64,000 bases of DNA from an uncultured Pseudoxanthomonas sp. (GCA_937975725.1 CALJUL010000025.1:53234-117233); one strand, 5' to 3'; shown: positions 35,447 through 44,484, counted from the stretch's first letter. Translations and numbers: made by a program. Notes: generated from the sequence alone by a model not told the origin.

Positions 35447-36406
35447 TCAATGCCGATGGTTGGCCGCCAGCGCTTCGCCGTGGCGCCATTCCAGCCAGGT
35501 CTTCAGCGCCAGCGTCACCAGCGCGGTCAACGCCAGCAGCGAGGCCGCGGCGAACGCGGCGCTGTAGGCGTATTCGTTGTAGAGGATCTCCACGTGCAGC
35601 GGCAGCGTGTTGGTGCGGCCGCGGATGTGGCCGGACACCACCGAGACCGCGCCGAACTCGCCCAGCGAGCGCGCGCTGCATAGCAGCACGCCGTACAGCA
35701 GCGCCCAGCGGATGTTGGGCAGAGTGACGCGCCAGAAGGTCTGCCAGCCATTGGCGCCCAGGCTCAGCGCAGCGAGTTCCTCGTCCGTGCCCTGCTGTTC
35801 CATCAGCGGCATCAGTTCGCGGGCGATGAAGGGGAAGGTCACGAACAGCGTCGCCAGCACGATGCCGGGCAAGGCGAAGACGATCCTAGGCAGTTGCACG
35901 TGCACTTCGCCCAGCAGCGGCAGCGTGCCGGTCCAGCCCTCGTCGATCAGCGGCCAGGCCCAGCCCTGCGCGCCGAAGACCAGCACGAAGACCAGGCCCG
36001 CCACCACCGGCGAGACCGCGAACGGCAGGTCGATCAGGGTCACCAGCCAGCGCTTGCCGGGGAAGTCGTGCTTGCTCACCGCCCATGCCGCGGCCACGCC
36101 GAACAGCAGGTTCAGCGGCACCACGATGGCGGCGACCACCAGGGTCAGCTCCACCGCGGCCAGCGCGTCGGCTTCCGACACCGCCGCCAGGAAAGCGGCC
36201 CAGCCGCCGCGCAGCGCCTCCACGAACACCAGCACCAGCGGCAGCAGCAGGAACGCGGCCAGGAACCCCAGCGCCGCCAGCACCAGCAGCGCCTGCACCC
36301 ACACCGGCTCGGTGGTGGCGGCATGGCGGCGCGCGGCGGCGGGGCGGTCCTGCACGGCGGCGGGCTTCGGCACGAGGGCGATGCTGGCGGAAATCGCTTC
36401 GCTCAT
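35447..36406 (-). CDS. cysW: Sulfate ABC transporter permease
   Basis: 319 residues with six membrane helices and the ABC permease EAA loop (EELAALSLGANGWQTFWRVT), the contact site for CysA. N-terminal 30 residues are polar and longer than usual. Forms the membrane channel with CysT. It starts one base after the cysT stop, indicating translational coupling. Confidence 0.94.
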   Translation of the reverse strand: MSEAISASIALVPKPAAVQDRPAAARRHAATTEPVWVQALLVLAALGFLAAFLLLPLVLVFVEALRGGWAAFLAAVSEADALAAVELTLVVAAIVVPLNLLFGVAAAWAVSKHDFPGKRWLVTLIDLPFAVSPVVAGLVFVLVFGAQGWAWPLIDEGWTGTLPLLGEVHVQLPRIVFALPGIVLATLFVTFPFIARELMPLMEQQGTDEELAALSLGANGWQTFWRVTLPNIRWALLYGVLLCSARSLGEFGAVSVVSGHIRGRTNTLPLHVEILYNEYAYSAAFAAASLLALTALVTLALKTWLEWRHGEALAANHRH

Positions 36407-36407
36407 C

Positions 36408-37268
36408 CTAGCGCCCCGCCCGCGCGCCGCTGCGCTGCAGGCGCGATTGCAGCGTGTTGATCGCCAGCAGCAGCGCGAACGACAGCAGCAGCATGGCCGC
36501 CGCGATGGCGGTGGCGCCTTCGTAGTCGAACTCCTCCAGCTTGATCGTGATCAGCAGCGGCGCGATCTCCGACACATGGGGCAGGTTGCCGGCGATGAAG
36601 ATCACCGAGCCGTACTCGCCCACCCCACGCGCGAACGCCAGCGCGAAGCCGGCCAGCACCGCCGGCCACAGCGACGGCAGCACCACCCGCCGCACCGTCT
36701 GCCAGCGGCTGGCGCCGAGCGTGGCCGCGGCCTCCTCCAGCTCGCGCTCCGCCTCGGCCAGCACCGGCTGCACCACGCGCACCACGAACGGCAGGCCGAT
36801 GAACACCAGCGCCAGGGTGATGCCCAGCGGCGTGTACGCCACCTTGATCCCGGCCGCTTCCAGCCAGCGGCCGATCCAGCCGGTCGGTCCGTACAGCGCG
36901 GTCAGCGCGATCCCCGCCACCGCGGTAGGCAGCGCGAACGGCAGGTCGATCATCGCGTCGAACAGCCGCTTGCCGGGGAAGCGGTAGCGCACGAACACCC
37001 AGGCCACCAGCGTGCCCGCCACCGCGTTGAACGCCGCCGCCGCCAGCGCGGTGCCGAAGCTCACCCGCAGCGCCGCCAGCACGCGCGGCTCCGTCCACAC
37101 CTGCCACAGGCCGGACCAGCCCAGCCCGCTGGCCTTCACGAACAGGCCCACTAGCGGCACCAGCACGATCAGCCCCAGCCAGGCCAGCGCATAGCCCAGG
37201 CTGAGGCCGAAACCGGGCATCACCCGCCGCGCGCGCGGCTTGCCCGGCCAGGGACGGACCGCCGCCAT
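36408..37268 (-). CDS. cysT: Sulfate ABC transporter permease
   Basis: 286 residues with six helices (GLSLGYALAWLGLIVLVPLV first) and the EAA loop ELEEAAATLGASRWQTVRRV. Partner of CysW; also called CysU. It starts two bases after the sulfate-binding protein stop codon. The first ATG gives a short basic leader before helix 1; a Met 17 codons later is a possible alternative. Confidence 0.94.
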   Translation of the reverse strand: MAAVRPWPGKPRARRVMPGFGLSLGYALAWLGLIVLVPLVGLFVKASGLGWSGLWQVWTEPRVLAALRVSFGTALAAAAFNAVAGTLVAWVFVRYRFPGKRLFDAMIDLPFALPTAVAGIALTALYGPTGWIGRWLEAAGIKVAYTPLGITLALVFIGLPFVVRVVQPVLAEAERELEEAAATLGASRWQTVRRVVLPSLWPAVLAGFALAFARGVGEYGSVIFIAGNLPHVSEIAPLLITIKLEEFDYEGATAIAAAMLLLSFALLLAINTLQSRLQRSGARAGR

Positions 37269-37270
37269 GG

Positions 37271-38290
37271 CTACTTCGCCTGGATCCGATCGAACACGCC
37301 GCCGTCGGCGAAGTGCGTGGCCTGCGCCTTCGCCCACGAGCCGAACACGCCGTCGATGGTGACCAGCTCCAGCTTGGGGAAGCGCTTCACGTCGGCGGGA
37401 TCGGCGTACTCCGGATGGCGCGGGCGGTAGTAGTGCTTGGCGGCCAGGCGCTGGCCGGCGGGCGAGTACAGGTATTTCAGGTACGCCTGCGCCACTTCGC
37501 GGGTGCCGTGCTTGTCCACGTTGCGGTCCACCAGCGCCACCGGCGGCTCGGCCAGGATCGACAGCGACGGCACCACGATGTCGAACTTGTCCGGGCCGAG
37601 TTCCTCGATGGACAGGAACGCCTCGTTCTCCCACGCCAGCAGCACGTCGCCGATGCCGCGCTGGACGAAGGTGGTGGTGGCGCCGCGCGCGCCGGTGTCC
37701 AGCACCGGCACGTTGCGGAAGATCGCGCGCACGAAGTTGCGCGTCTTCTCCTCGTCGCCCTTGAAGATCTTCAGCCCGTAGGCCCACGCCGCCAGGTAGT
37801 TCCAGCGCGCGCCGCCGGAGGTCTTGGGATTGGGCGTGACCACCGAGATGCCCGGCTTCACTAGGTCGTGCCAGTCGCGGATGTTCTTCGGATTGCCCTT
37901 GCGCACCAGGAACACGATGGTGGAGGTGTATGGCGCGCTGTTGTCCGGCAGGCGCTTCTGCCAGTCGGCCGGGAACAGCCTGGCGCGCTGGGCGATGGAA
38001 TCCACGTCGTAGGCCAGCGCCAGCGTCACCACGTCGGCCTCCAATCCATCGATCACCGAGCGCGCCTGCTTGCCGGAGCCGCCGTGCGAGGTCTCGATGC
38101 TGACCTTCTGGCCCTTGGTCTTCTGCCATTCGGCGGCGAAGGCGGCGTTGAACTCGCGGTAGAACTCGCGCGTGGGGTCATAGGAGACGTTGAGCAGCTT
38201 GACGTCGCGGGCGCCGGCCGCCGCGGCCACGGTCAGGCCGAAGGCGAGCAGCGCGATGCGCGCGTGGCGGCGGATGCGGGAAAGTTTCAT
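37271..38290 (-). CDS. sbp: Periplasmic sulfate-binding protein
   Basis: 339 residues: signal peptide (about 1-27), then the binding-protein fold with LLNVSYDPTREFYREFNAAF, SHGGSGKQARSVIDGLEAD and WNYLAAWAYG, all typical of Sbp/CysP. It captures sulfate (possibly thiosulfate) and delivers it to CysTW. SGGARW in the binding site is conserved. It begins 16 bp after the porin stop codon and is followed at once by cysT. Confidence 0.95.
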   Translation of the reverse strand: MKLSRIRRHARIALLAFGLTVAAAAGARDVKLLNVSYDPTREFYREFNAAFAAEWQKTKGQKVSIETSHGGSGKQARSVIDGLEADVVTLALAYDVDSIAQRARLFPADWQKRLPDNSAPYTSTIVFLVRKGNPKNIRDWHDLVKPGISVVTPNPKTSGGARWNYLAAWAYGLKIFKGDEEKTRNFVRAIFRNVPVLDTGARGATTTFVQRGIGDVLLAWENEAFLSIEELGPDKFDIVVPSLSILAEPPVALVDRNVDKHGTREVAQAYLKYLYSPAGQRLAAKHYYRPRHPEYADPADVKRFPKLELVTIDGVFGSWAKAQATHFADGGVFDRIQAK

Positions 38291-38306
38291 GGCTTGTCCT
38301 CCAGGA

Positions 38307-39758
38307 TCAGAACGCGACCTGCAGTCGCGAGAACACGGCTTTTTCGTCTTCGCGGTCGCCGGTCGCGGCGCCGCCGTCGAAGCGGGTGTCCAGGTAGTTG
38401 ACGACCAGCTTGAGGTTGCTGGTGAGGTACCAGTTGACGCCCAGCGTCCATGCCCTGGCGCGGCGCGCGGACACCGCCGCGTCGGCGAATAGCGGGAAGG
38501 CGTCGCCGTCGATCTCCAGTTCGCCGTAGCGGCCGACGATCTCCCACGCACCCCAGCCGCCGCCGGGGCTGAACGGCCTGGACGGCTTCGCCACGCCGCG
38601 GTAGCCGGCGTCCTCGCCGGTCAGCACCCAACTGGCGGTGGCCTGCCAGGCGGAGTTCTCCAGTTCCGCGCGGAGGCCGGCCGCCGCGCCGCCGGTGACC
38701 CGCAGCTCCTGCTTCGACACGATGTACTCGGCCAGCAGGCCGAAGCGGCCGCGGTACAGGTAGCCCTGCGGCGAGAAACGGCGGTGCTCGCCGTCGGCCG
38801 CCACCGTGGACCGGTAGTTGAAGAACTGCGCCTGCCCCTGGGTGCGGTAGCGCGGCAGGAAGTTGTTGCCCGCGCCCTGCTTGTCGCCGATGCTGCCTGC
38901 GATGCCGAAGCCCAGCCCCGACCACGGACTGCTGGTGTTCTTGAACGGCTCGAAGAACAGCCGGCCTGCATATTCGAACGCGTCGTCGGGATTGGCGGTC
39001 GCGGCGTCGCGGCCGTCCGGCGCGCCGTTGTAGACGCCGGCCACGTAGCTCACGCGGCCGTCGGCGAACTCGCCCTGCGCCTGCACGCCAAGATCGCGGT
39101 TGGGTGCCAGTTCGGTGGGGAAGCCGCGCTCGATCAGCGCGATGGCGCCGCCGGACTGCAAGCGCTCCAGCCCGACCGGCCCCTTCACCTTGCCGGCGCG
39201 CAGGGTGAAGGCCGGGTCCAGCTTCACGTCCACGTAGGCATCGACGATGGTGGCGCCGTCGCCGGCGAACTCCGGCGTCAGCCGGAACGCCACCAGCTTG
39301 CCCAGCGAGCCTTCGAGGGTCGGACGGATGCGGCGGAACAGGAAGGTGTCGTTCTGCGGCGCTCCATCGTCGTCGAAGAAGAAGCGGGCGTCGCCCTGCA
39401 CCAGCGCGCGCAGCCTGAATTCGTAGTCGCCGCCGGCGGACTTGAGCGAAACGCCCTTGTCGTTCACCGCCAGCGCCGGCGCCTCCTTGGCCTTGGCTGC
39501 CTGTTCTTCCTGCTGCAATTCCAGGCGGCGCTCCAGCACCCGCAGGCGCTGGTCCAGGTCGCCCAGCGTGGCCGCGCCTTCGCCGTCGGCGGGTGGTGCC
39601 TCGCCGACGCGGCGCTCCAGCGCTTCCAGCCGTTGCAGCAGTTCTTCCACCGTGGGCGGCCGCTCCTGCGCGAACGCCGGCACGGCCAGCGAACAGGCCA
39701 GCGCGCCCAGCCAGACCGCCCCCCTGCCCTGTCGCCGTCCCATCGCCCGCTCGCGCAT
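38307..39758 (-). CDS. OprO/OprP-like porin, first gene of the sulfate operon
   Basis: 483 residues. After a signal peptide (ending near SLAVPAFA) a short coiled coil (VEELLQRLEALERRV, LDQRLRVLERRLELQQEEQ) precedes a 16-strand-type barrel with FRLRALVQGDARFFFDD, FLFRRIRPTLEGSLG, LRAGKVKGPVGLERLQ and a C-terminal Phe (RLQVAF). This architecture is the phosphate-selective porin O/P family, probably trimeric with an N-terminal coiled coil. Position at the head of the sulfate genes suggests that it admits sulfate or another anion. GGGGGA precedes the chosen ATG by 7 bases. Divergent from kbl. Confidence 0.88.
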   Translation of the reverse strand: MRERAMGRRQGRGAVWLGALACSLAVPAFAQERPPTVEELLQRLEALERRVGEAPPADGEGAATLGDLDQRLRVLERRLELQQEEQAAKAKEAPALAVNDKGVSLKSAGGDYEFRLRALVQGDARFFFDDDGAPQNDTFLFRRIRPTLEGSLGKLVAFRLTPEFAGDGATIVDAYVDVKLDPAFTLRAGKVKGPVGLERLQSGGAIALIERGFPTELAPNRDLGVQAQGEFADGRVSYVAGVYNGAPDGRDAATANPDDAFEYAGRLFFEPFKNTSSPWSGLGFGIAGSIGDKQGAGNNFLPRYRTQGQAQFFNYRSTVAADGEHRRFSPQGYLYRGRFGLLAEYIVSKQELRVTGGAAAGLRAELENSAWQATASWVLTGEDAGYRGVAKPSRPFSPGGGWGAWEIVGRYGELEIDGDAFPLFADAAVSARRARAWTLGVNWYLTSNLKLVVNYLDTRFDGGAATGDREDEKAVFSRLQVAF

Positions 39759-39924
39759 CGTCACGTCCCCCGCATGGCCCTTCGGCCGGAAACGTGATGC
39801 TGCGGGCGCACAACGCCACGGTGAAATGACGAAGCGATGGGCGCTTATGCCCAACACGCATGAACAGGCCGGCGGCCTGCCGACCGGCGGTTAGAATGAC
39901 GGCCCGTTCATCCCCGATGCCGCC

Positions 39925-41118
39925 ATGTCCCCGACCACCCGTTACGCCGAAGAACTGGATGCCATCCGCGCCCAGGGCCTGTTCAAGTCCGAGCGGATCA
40001 TCACCGGCCCGCAGTCGGCCGAGATCACCCTGGCGGACGGCCGCACGGTGCTGAACTTCTGCGCCAACAACTACCTGGGCCTGGCCGACCACCCGGACAT
40101 CATCGCCGCGGCGAAGGACGCGCTGGACACCCACGGCTTCGGCATGGCCAGCGTGCGCTTCATCTGCGGCACGCAGGACCTGCACAAGCGGCTGGAGAAG
40201 ACCATCGCCGACTTCTTCGGCACCGAGGACACCATCCTCTACGCCGCCTGCTTCGATGCCAACGGCGGCCTGTTCGAGCCGCTGCTGGACGAGAACGACG
40301 CGATCATCTCCGACGCGCTCAACCACGCCTCCATCATCGACGGCGTGCGCCTGTGCAAGGCCAAGCGCTTCCGCTACGCCAACTGCGACATGGCCGACCT
40401 GGAGGCGCAGTTGCAGGCAGCCGACGCCGCCGGCTGCCGGACCAAGCTCGTCACCACCGACGGCGTGTTCTCGATGGACGGCTTCATCGCCCCGCTGGAC
40501 GAGATCACCGCGCTGGCGAAGAAGTACGGCGCGCTGGTGCACATCGACGAATGCCACGCCACCGGTTTCCTCGGCGCCACCGGCCGCGGCTCGGCCGAGG
40601 TCAAGGGCGTGCTGGATCGCATCGACATCTTCACCGGCACGCTGGGCAAGGCGATGGGCGGCGCGCTGGGCGGCTTCACCACGGCGCGCAGGGAAGTGGT
40701 CGAACTGCTGCGCCAGCGCTCGCGGCCGTACCTGTTCTCCAACTCGCTGCCGCCGCACGTGGTCGCCGCCGGCATCAAGGCGTTCGAGATGCTGGACGCG
40801 GCCGGCGAACTGCGCGAGCGGCTGGCCGCGAACACCGCCTATTTCCGCGAGAAGATGACCGCCGCCGGCTTCGACGTGAAGCCCGGCGTGCGCCCGATCA
40901 GCCCGGTGATGCTGTACGACGCGCCGCTGGCGCAGCGCTTCGCCGAGCGGCTGCTGGAGGAAGGCATCTACGCGATCGGCTTCTTCTTCCCCGTGGTGCC
41001 CAAGGGCCAGGCGCGCATCCGCACGCAGATGAGCGCGGCGCACACGCGCGAACACCTGGACCGCGCCATCGACGCCTTCGTCCGGATCGGGCGCGAACTC
41101 GGCGTGCTGAAGGACTGA
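39925..41118 (+). CDS. kbl: Glycine C-acetyltransferase (2-amino-3-ketobutyrate CoA ligase)
   Basis: 397 residues, PLP enzyme of the alpha-oxoamine synthase family. With CoA it cleaves 2-amino-3-oxobutanoate, the Tdh product, to glycine and acetyl-CoA. The PLP lysine is in FTGTLGKAMGGALGG, with HIDECHATGF and NFCANNYLGLADHP as other family blocks. A TAGAAT -10 lies about 30 bp before the start. It is separated from tdh, its usual operon partner, but has the same orientation. The next gene converges on it with only 6 bp between stop codons. Confidence 0.97.
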   Translation: MSPTTRYAEELDAIRAQGLFKSERIITGPQSAEITLADGRTVLNFCANNYLGLADHPDIIAAAKDALDTHGFGMASVRFICGTQDLHKRLEKTIADFFGTEDTILYAACFDANGGLFEPLLDENDAIISDALNHASIIDGVRLCKAKRFRYANCDMADLEAQLQAADAAGCRTKLVTTDGVFSMDGFIAPLDEITALAKKYGALVHIDECHATGFLGATGRGSAEVKGVLDRIDIFTGTLGKAMGGALGGFTTARREVVELLRQRSRPYLFSNSLPPHVVAAGIKAFEMLDAAGELRERLAANTAYFREKMTAAGFDVKPGVRPISPVMLYDAPLAQRFAERLLEEGIYAIGFFFPVVPKGQARIRTQMSAAHTREHLDRAIDAFVRIGRELGVLKD

Positions 41119-41124
41119 GGCAGC

Positions 41125-41421
41125 TCAGCGGGCGTTCTTGCGCACCGCCGCGGTCGCCGGCTTCTTCGCAGGCGGCCCCTTGGCGATGCGGATGCCGCGC
41201 ACCTTCATCCAGGCGTCGAACTCGTCGGCCGTCATCTGCCGGCCCTGCTGCTGCATATCGAACCGGTAGTCCAGCGGATTGTTGCTGCGGACGACCACCA
41301 CGTCCTCCGCCTTCGCTCCCTTCGCGGCCGTCCCCTGCCCGTGGCTGGCGCAGGCCGCCAGCAGGCAGAGGGCGACCGGCAGGGCGGTGCTCGCCGCCAG
41401 GCGCTTCACGTGTACCGGCAT
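41125..41421 (-). CDS. Small lipoprotein with a Xanthomonad-type C-terminal motif
   Basis: 98 residues: lipoprotein signal with lipobox LLAAC (Cys24), then a short linker and the block YRFDMQQQGRQMTADEFDAW followed by MKVRGIRIAKG and a basic Lys/Ala tail. The block recurs in the protein encoded 0.9 kb further on (RFDMNQNGKRMTAEEFDAWM), so the two are paralogues sharing one motif. No known domain recognised. The ribosome binding site is weak. Confidence 0.75.
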   Translation of the reverse strand: MPVHVKRLAASTALPVALCLLAACASHGQGTAAKGAKAEDVVVVRSNNPLDYRFDMQQQGRQMTADEFDAWMKVRGIRIAKGPPAKKPATAAVRKNAR

Positions 41422-41501
41422 GATCGTTCCCCGAAGAATGTCCTGGCGAGTGTAGGGACGCGCACGGGCGCGAACCCTGACCGCGGTCGCGCAATCGGCG
41501 A

Positions 41502-42299
41502 TCACCCGCGCAGCGACAGGGCCTTGCGCTCGTCTTCGTGCAACTCCCGCCATTCGCCCTTGCCCAGGTCGCCCAGCGCCAGCGGGCCGATCGCCACCCG
41601 CACCAGCCGCAGCACGCCGATGCCGAACGCCGCCAGCAGCCGGCGGATCTGGCGGTTGCGGCCTTCGTCCAGCACCACTTCCAGCCAGGCATTGCGTTCG
41701 CCCGCGCGCAGCAGGGCGACGCGGCGGGCGGACAGGCGTTCGCCGTCGTCGTCCACGCCGGCTTCCAGCGCGCGCAGCAGGGCATCGTCGGGAATGCGGT
41801 CCACCTGCACGTGGTAGGTCTTGCACGGGCCGGTGGCGGGGTCGGTCACGCGGGCCGCCCATGCCGGATCGTTGCATAACAGCAGCAGTCCTTCGCTGGC
41901 CTTGTCGAGCCGGCCGACCGGCGCCACCCACGGCAGGCCGCTGCCGGCAAGGCAGGCGTACACCGTGTCGCGCCCGCGCTCGTCCTGCGCGCTGGTGACC
42001 AGCCCGCGCGGCTTGTTGAGCATCAGGTAGACGCGGCGGTGCTCGGGCATGGGCCGGCCGTCGACGCTCAGCTTCGCCTGGCCCGGCACCACCGGGAACT
42101 CCGGATCGCGCACCGTCCTGCCGTCAACGGCGACGCGGCCTTCGGCGATCCAGCCCGCGGCCTGCGTGCGCGAGCACACGCCCAGCTTGGACAGGGCACG
42201 CGCCAAGCCGTGCCGCGGCCCGGCGCCCGCCGGCGCGTGCGCAGGACGCGGCTTCGCCGGCCGGCGCGTAGAAGGCCGGGGCGGGCGCGGTTTCGTCAT
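41502..42299 (-). CDS. RsuA/RluB-type pseudouridine synthase
   Basis: 265 residues. An N-terminal basic Pro/Arg-rich stretch (1-30), an S4 RNA-binding domain (GLARALSKLGVCSRTQAAGW, EGRVAVDGRTV) and the catalytic domain with Asp in PVGRLDKASEGLLLL, then KTYHVQV and EGRNRQIRRLLAAFG. It isomerises a uridine in 16S or 23S rRNA; which member (RsuA, RluB, RluE or RluF) cannot be decided from motifs. It lies between the two small paralogous genes on the same strand. Confidence 0.92.
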   Translation of the reverse strand: MTKPRPPRPSTRRPAKPRPAHAPAGAGPRHGLARALSKLGVCSRTQAAGWIAEGRVAVDGRTVRDPEFPVVPGQAKLSVDGRPMPEHRRVYLMLNKPRGLVTSAQDERGRDTVYACLAGSGLPWVAPVGRLDKASEGLLLLCNDPAWAARVTDPATGPCKTYHVQVDRIPDDALLRALEAGVDDDGERLSARRVALLRAGERNAWLEVVLDEGRNRQIRRLLAAFGIGVLRLVRVAIGPLALGDLGKGEWRELHEDERKALSLRG

Positions 42300-42345
42300 C
42301 GCGGGCGTGTGCTGGCGCCGCCGGGAACACCCGGCGCGCCGCGGA

Positions 42346-42858
42346 TCAGTCTTTCTTGGCCGCTTCGGCCGGCGCGGGCTGGGCCGGCGCCGCGGCCGGG
42401 CCGGCGCCCTTGGCCACGCGAACGCCGCGCGACTTCATCCACGCGTCGAACTCTTCCGCCGTCATGCGCTTGCCGTTCTGGTTCATGTCGAAGCGCCACG
42501 GGGTGTTGTCGAATTCCGTCTTCGGCTGGTAGGCCGCGGGACTGGAAGCCATCGCCGCGGCGGGCGCGGCGTTCGCGGCCGGCAGCGCCTTGGCGATGTT
42601 GCGGCAGCCCTCGATGCGCAGCCGCAGCAACACGCGGTCCACCGACTGCGCTTCGTCGAACGCCTGCGAGGCCAGCACGCCGGTGGGCGCGCCGAGCTGG
42701 GTGGCGATGGCGGTGAACTCCGGCGCCACCGGCGCGATCACCGTGGCCGGCGCCGCGAGCGGCGGCTGCACCAGGCTGCCCGCGCAATCGGGGGCGGCGG
42801 CGTGTGCGGCGGGAATTGCGGCGATGCACAGCAGGCTAGCGAGAACATGGCGGCGCAT
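42346..42858 (-). CDS. Secreted protein, paralogue of the 98-residue lipoprotein
   Basis: 170 residues: signal peptide (1-20, AIPAAHA), a domain with two Cys (APDCAGSLVQPPLA; RIEGCRNIAKALPA) likely disulfide-linked, an Ala-rich linker, and the C-terminal block RFDMNQNGKRMTAEEFDAWM, then KSRGVRVAKG and an Ala/Pro tail. Function unknown. The stop codon is 47 bp before the pseudouridine synthase start, so the three genes may be one unit. Confidence 0.78.
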   Translation of the reverse strand: MRRHVLASLLCIAAIPAAHAAAPDCAGSLVQPPLAAPATVIAPVAPEFTAIATQLGAPTGVLASQAFDEAQSVDRVLLRLRIEGCRNIAKALPAANAAPAAAMASSPAAYQPKTEFDNTPWRFDMNQNGKRMTAEEFDAWMKSRGVRVAKGAGPAAAPAQPAPAEAAKKD

Positions 42859-43048
42859 CGGCGGAACTCCTCAAGCATTGGCGTGCCGCGAGTGTAGGCA
42901 GCGCCTCCCGGCATGGCAAGGAATCGCGGCGCGCACGCGCGCCCGGATGCGCAAGCCGGAAACCGCATCACGGAATCGCCGGCCCTCCGGTCGCAGGGAA
43001 AACAGGGTTGCGGAGAAAAACGCGATGAGAAACAGAAGCGCAGAAAGA

Positions 43049-43075
43049 CGAAGCCCGGCACATGGCCGGGCTTCG
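43049..43075. terminator. Terminator of the OmpA-family gene
   Basis: 11-bp stem CGAAGCCCGGC/GCCGGGCTTCG with a 5-base loop, followed on the minus strand by TCTTTCTG, 25 bp after the stop codon. Confidence 0.85.
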
Positions 43076-43099
43076 CGTGGTGCTGGATCGAGCGTCCGA

Positions 43100-44188
43100 T
43101 CAGTTCTGGACGTTCAGTTCCGTACGACGGTTGCGCTCGTTCTTGCAGCCCGGCAGGGTCTGCGCGGTCGGCTCCAGCGGACGGCTCTCGCCGTAACCGA
43201 TCGGGCCCACCAGACGCGAGGAGGACACGCCGTTGCTGGTCAGGTAGTCGTACACGGCCTGAGCGCGACGCTGCGACAGACCCTGGTTGTACGCATCCTT
43301 GCCGCACAGGTCGGTGTGGCCGGCCACTTCGACGCGCAGGTCGGGGTAACGCTTCAGGATCTGGACGGCCTCGCTCAGGATCGCCACGGCGTCCGGACGC
43401 AGGGTGGCCTTGTCGAAGTCGAAGTTCACGCCCTTCAGGTCGATCGAGACCGGCACCGGGCAGCCGTCCGGACCGATGGTCTGGCCAGCCTGCGAACCGG
43501 GGCACTTGTCGTCGCAGTTGTTCACGCCGTCGCCGTCGTCGTCCAGATCGGCGCAGGTGGTGGTCGGAGCCGGCGCCGGGGCCGGAGCGGCTTCGGCGGC
43601 CTTCGGGCCCAGCGGGATCACGACGCCGACGGAGGCCAGCACGTCGCCGAACCAGTCTTCGTTCGGAGCGGCATGGCTCTGGTCGTTGAAGTCGGCGCGG
43701 TAGGCCACTTCGGCGCGCACGCCGACGCGCTTGTCGAGCGTGGTCTGCAGGCCGACGCCCAGCTTGGCGGCGAGGTTGTTGTCGCGCACCTGGCCCGGGG
43801 AGTTCGGGTTCGGGTTGGCGTCGTACTCTTCATCCGAGCGCTGCAGGCCCAGGCCAGCCAAGATGTAGGGGTTCCAGCCGCGGCCTTCCTGCACGAAATG
43901 ACGGCGCAGGTCCAGCGAGAAGCCGTACTGGCTCCAGTTCAGGTCCTGGTTGTCTTCGAACTTCGGGTTCTGGTAGTTCAGTTCACCGTCGAGCGACCAG
44001 TTCGGGCTGATGAACTTGCCCAGGCCCAGGCCCACGAACGGCGCGTTGCGGGTGGTGCGGTCGTTGTCCTGCAGGTTGAAGCCGGCCGAACCGGTCAGGT
44101 ACCAACGGTCGTCGAACTCCTGGGCCATGGCGTGGTTCGCAAGGCTCAGGCCGCCCAACAGCGCGGCGCAGAGAAGTTTCTTGTTCAT
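43100..44188 (-). CDS. ompA: OmpA-family outer-membrane protein
   Basis: 362 residues: signal peptide (1-22), an eight-strand barrel (about 25-195; DRWYLTGSAGFNLQDND, DGELNYQNPKFED, VGVRAEVAYRADF), a Pro/Ala hinge, a calcium-binding TSP3-type repeat (DLDDDGDGVNNCDDKCPG) and a C-terminal OmpA peptidoglycan-binding domain (DFDKATLRPDAV, EVAGHTDLCG, LSQRRAQAVYDYL). It links outer membrane and cell wall. Codon use is strongly biased, as expected of an abundant protein. The upstream region carries a plausible promoter and an inverted GTTAAC pair. Confidence 0.95.
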   Translation of the reverse strand: MNKKLLCAALLGGLSLANHAMAQEFDDRWYLTGSAGFNLQDNDRTTRNAPFVGLGLGKFISPNWSLDGELNYQNPKFEDNQDLNWSQYGFSLDLRRHFVQEGRGWNPYILAGLGLQRSDEEYDANPNPNSPGQVRDNNLAAKLGVGLQTTLDKRVGVRAEVAYRADFNDQSHAAPNEDWFGDVLASVGVVIPLGPKAAEAAPAPAPAPTTTCADLDDDGDGVNNCDDKCPGSQAGQTIGPDGCPVPVSIDLKGVNFDFDKATLRPDAVAILSEAVQILKRYPDLRVEVAGHTDLCGKDAYNQGLSQRRAQAVYDYLTSNGVSSSRLVGPIGYGESRPLEPTAQTLPGCKNERNRRTELNVQN

Positions 44189-44305
44189 TTGCAGCTCCTT
44201 GTGGAAGTCCAGTTGTAGAGAAACCGAAATACGTGACGTGTGTGGTTCCGGCGATTCTTGTAGTTGTTATGCGTGACGACAGCCAGCCATCGCCTTGCTG
44301 AACAG

Positions 44306-44368
44306 ATTATGCGGCACCGGGTGAAGACTGTGTTAACGGTACCATAACAAGTTGGGTGCTGTTAACAC
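44306..44368. promoter_or_regulatory. ompA promoter and inverted GTTAAC boxes
   Basis: On the minus strand a CATAAT -10 (44306-44311) and TTAACA -35 (44331-44336) are 19 bp apart. GTGTTAAC (44330-44337) and its complement GTTAACAC (44361-44368) are 31 bp apart start to start, about three helical turns, with ATAACA between. The first box overlaps the -35. Probable regulator site, regulator unknown. Confidence 0.5.
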
Positions 44369-44484
44369 TATCCCATACCCGGCCCGCCGGCGGGCAGCCT
44401 CGGGGCACCATTGTTGCATGCCGGCAACGGTCCGGACCGCGCCTCGGGCTTGGCCGGCCGCCGCCCCGGCCCGATCCTGCCGGC

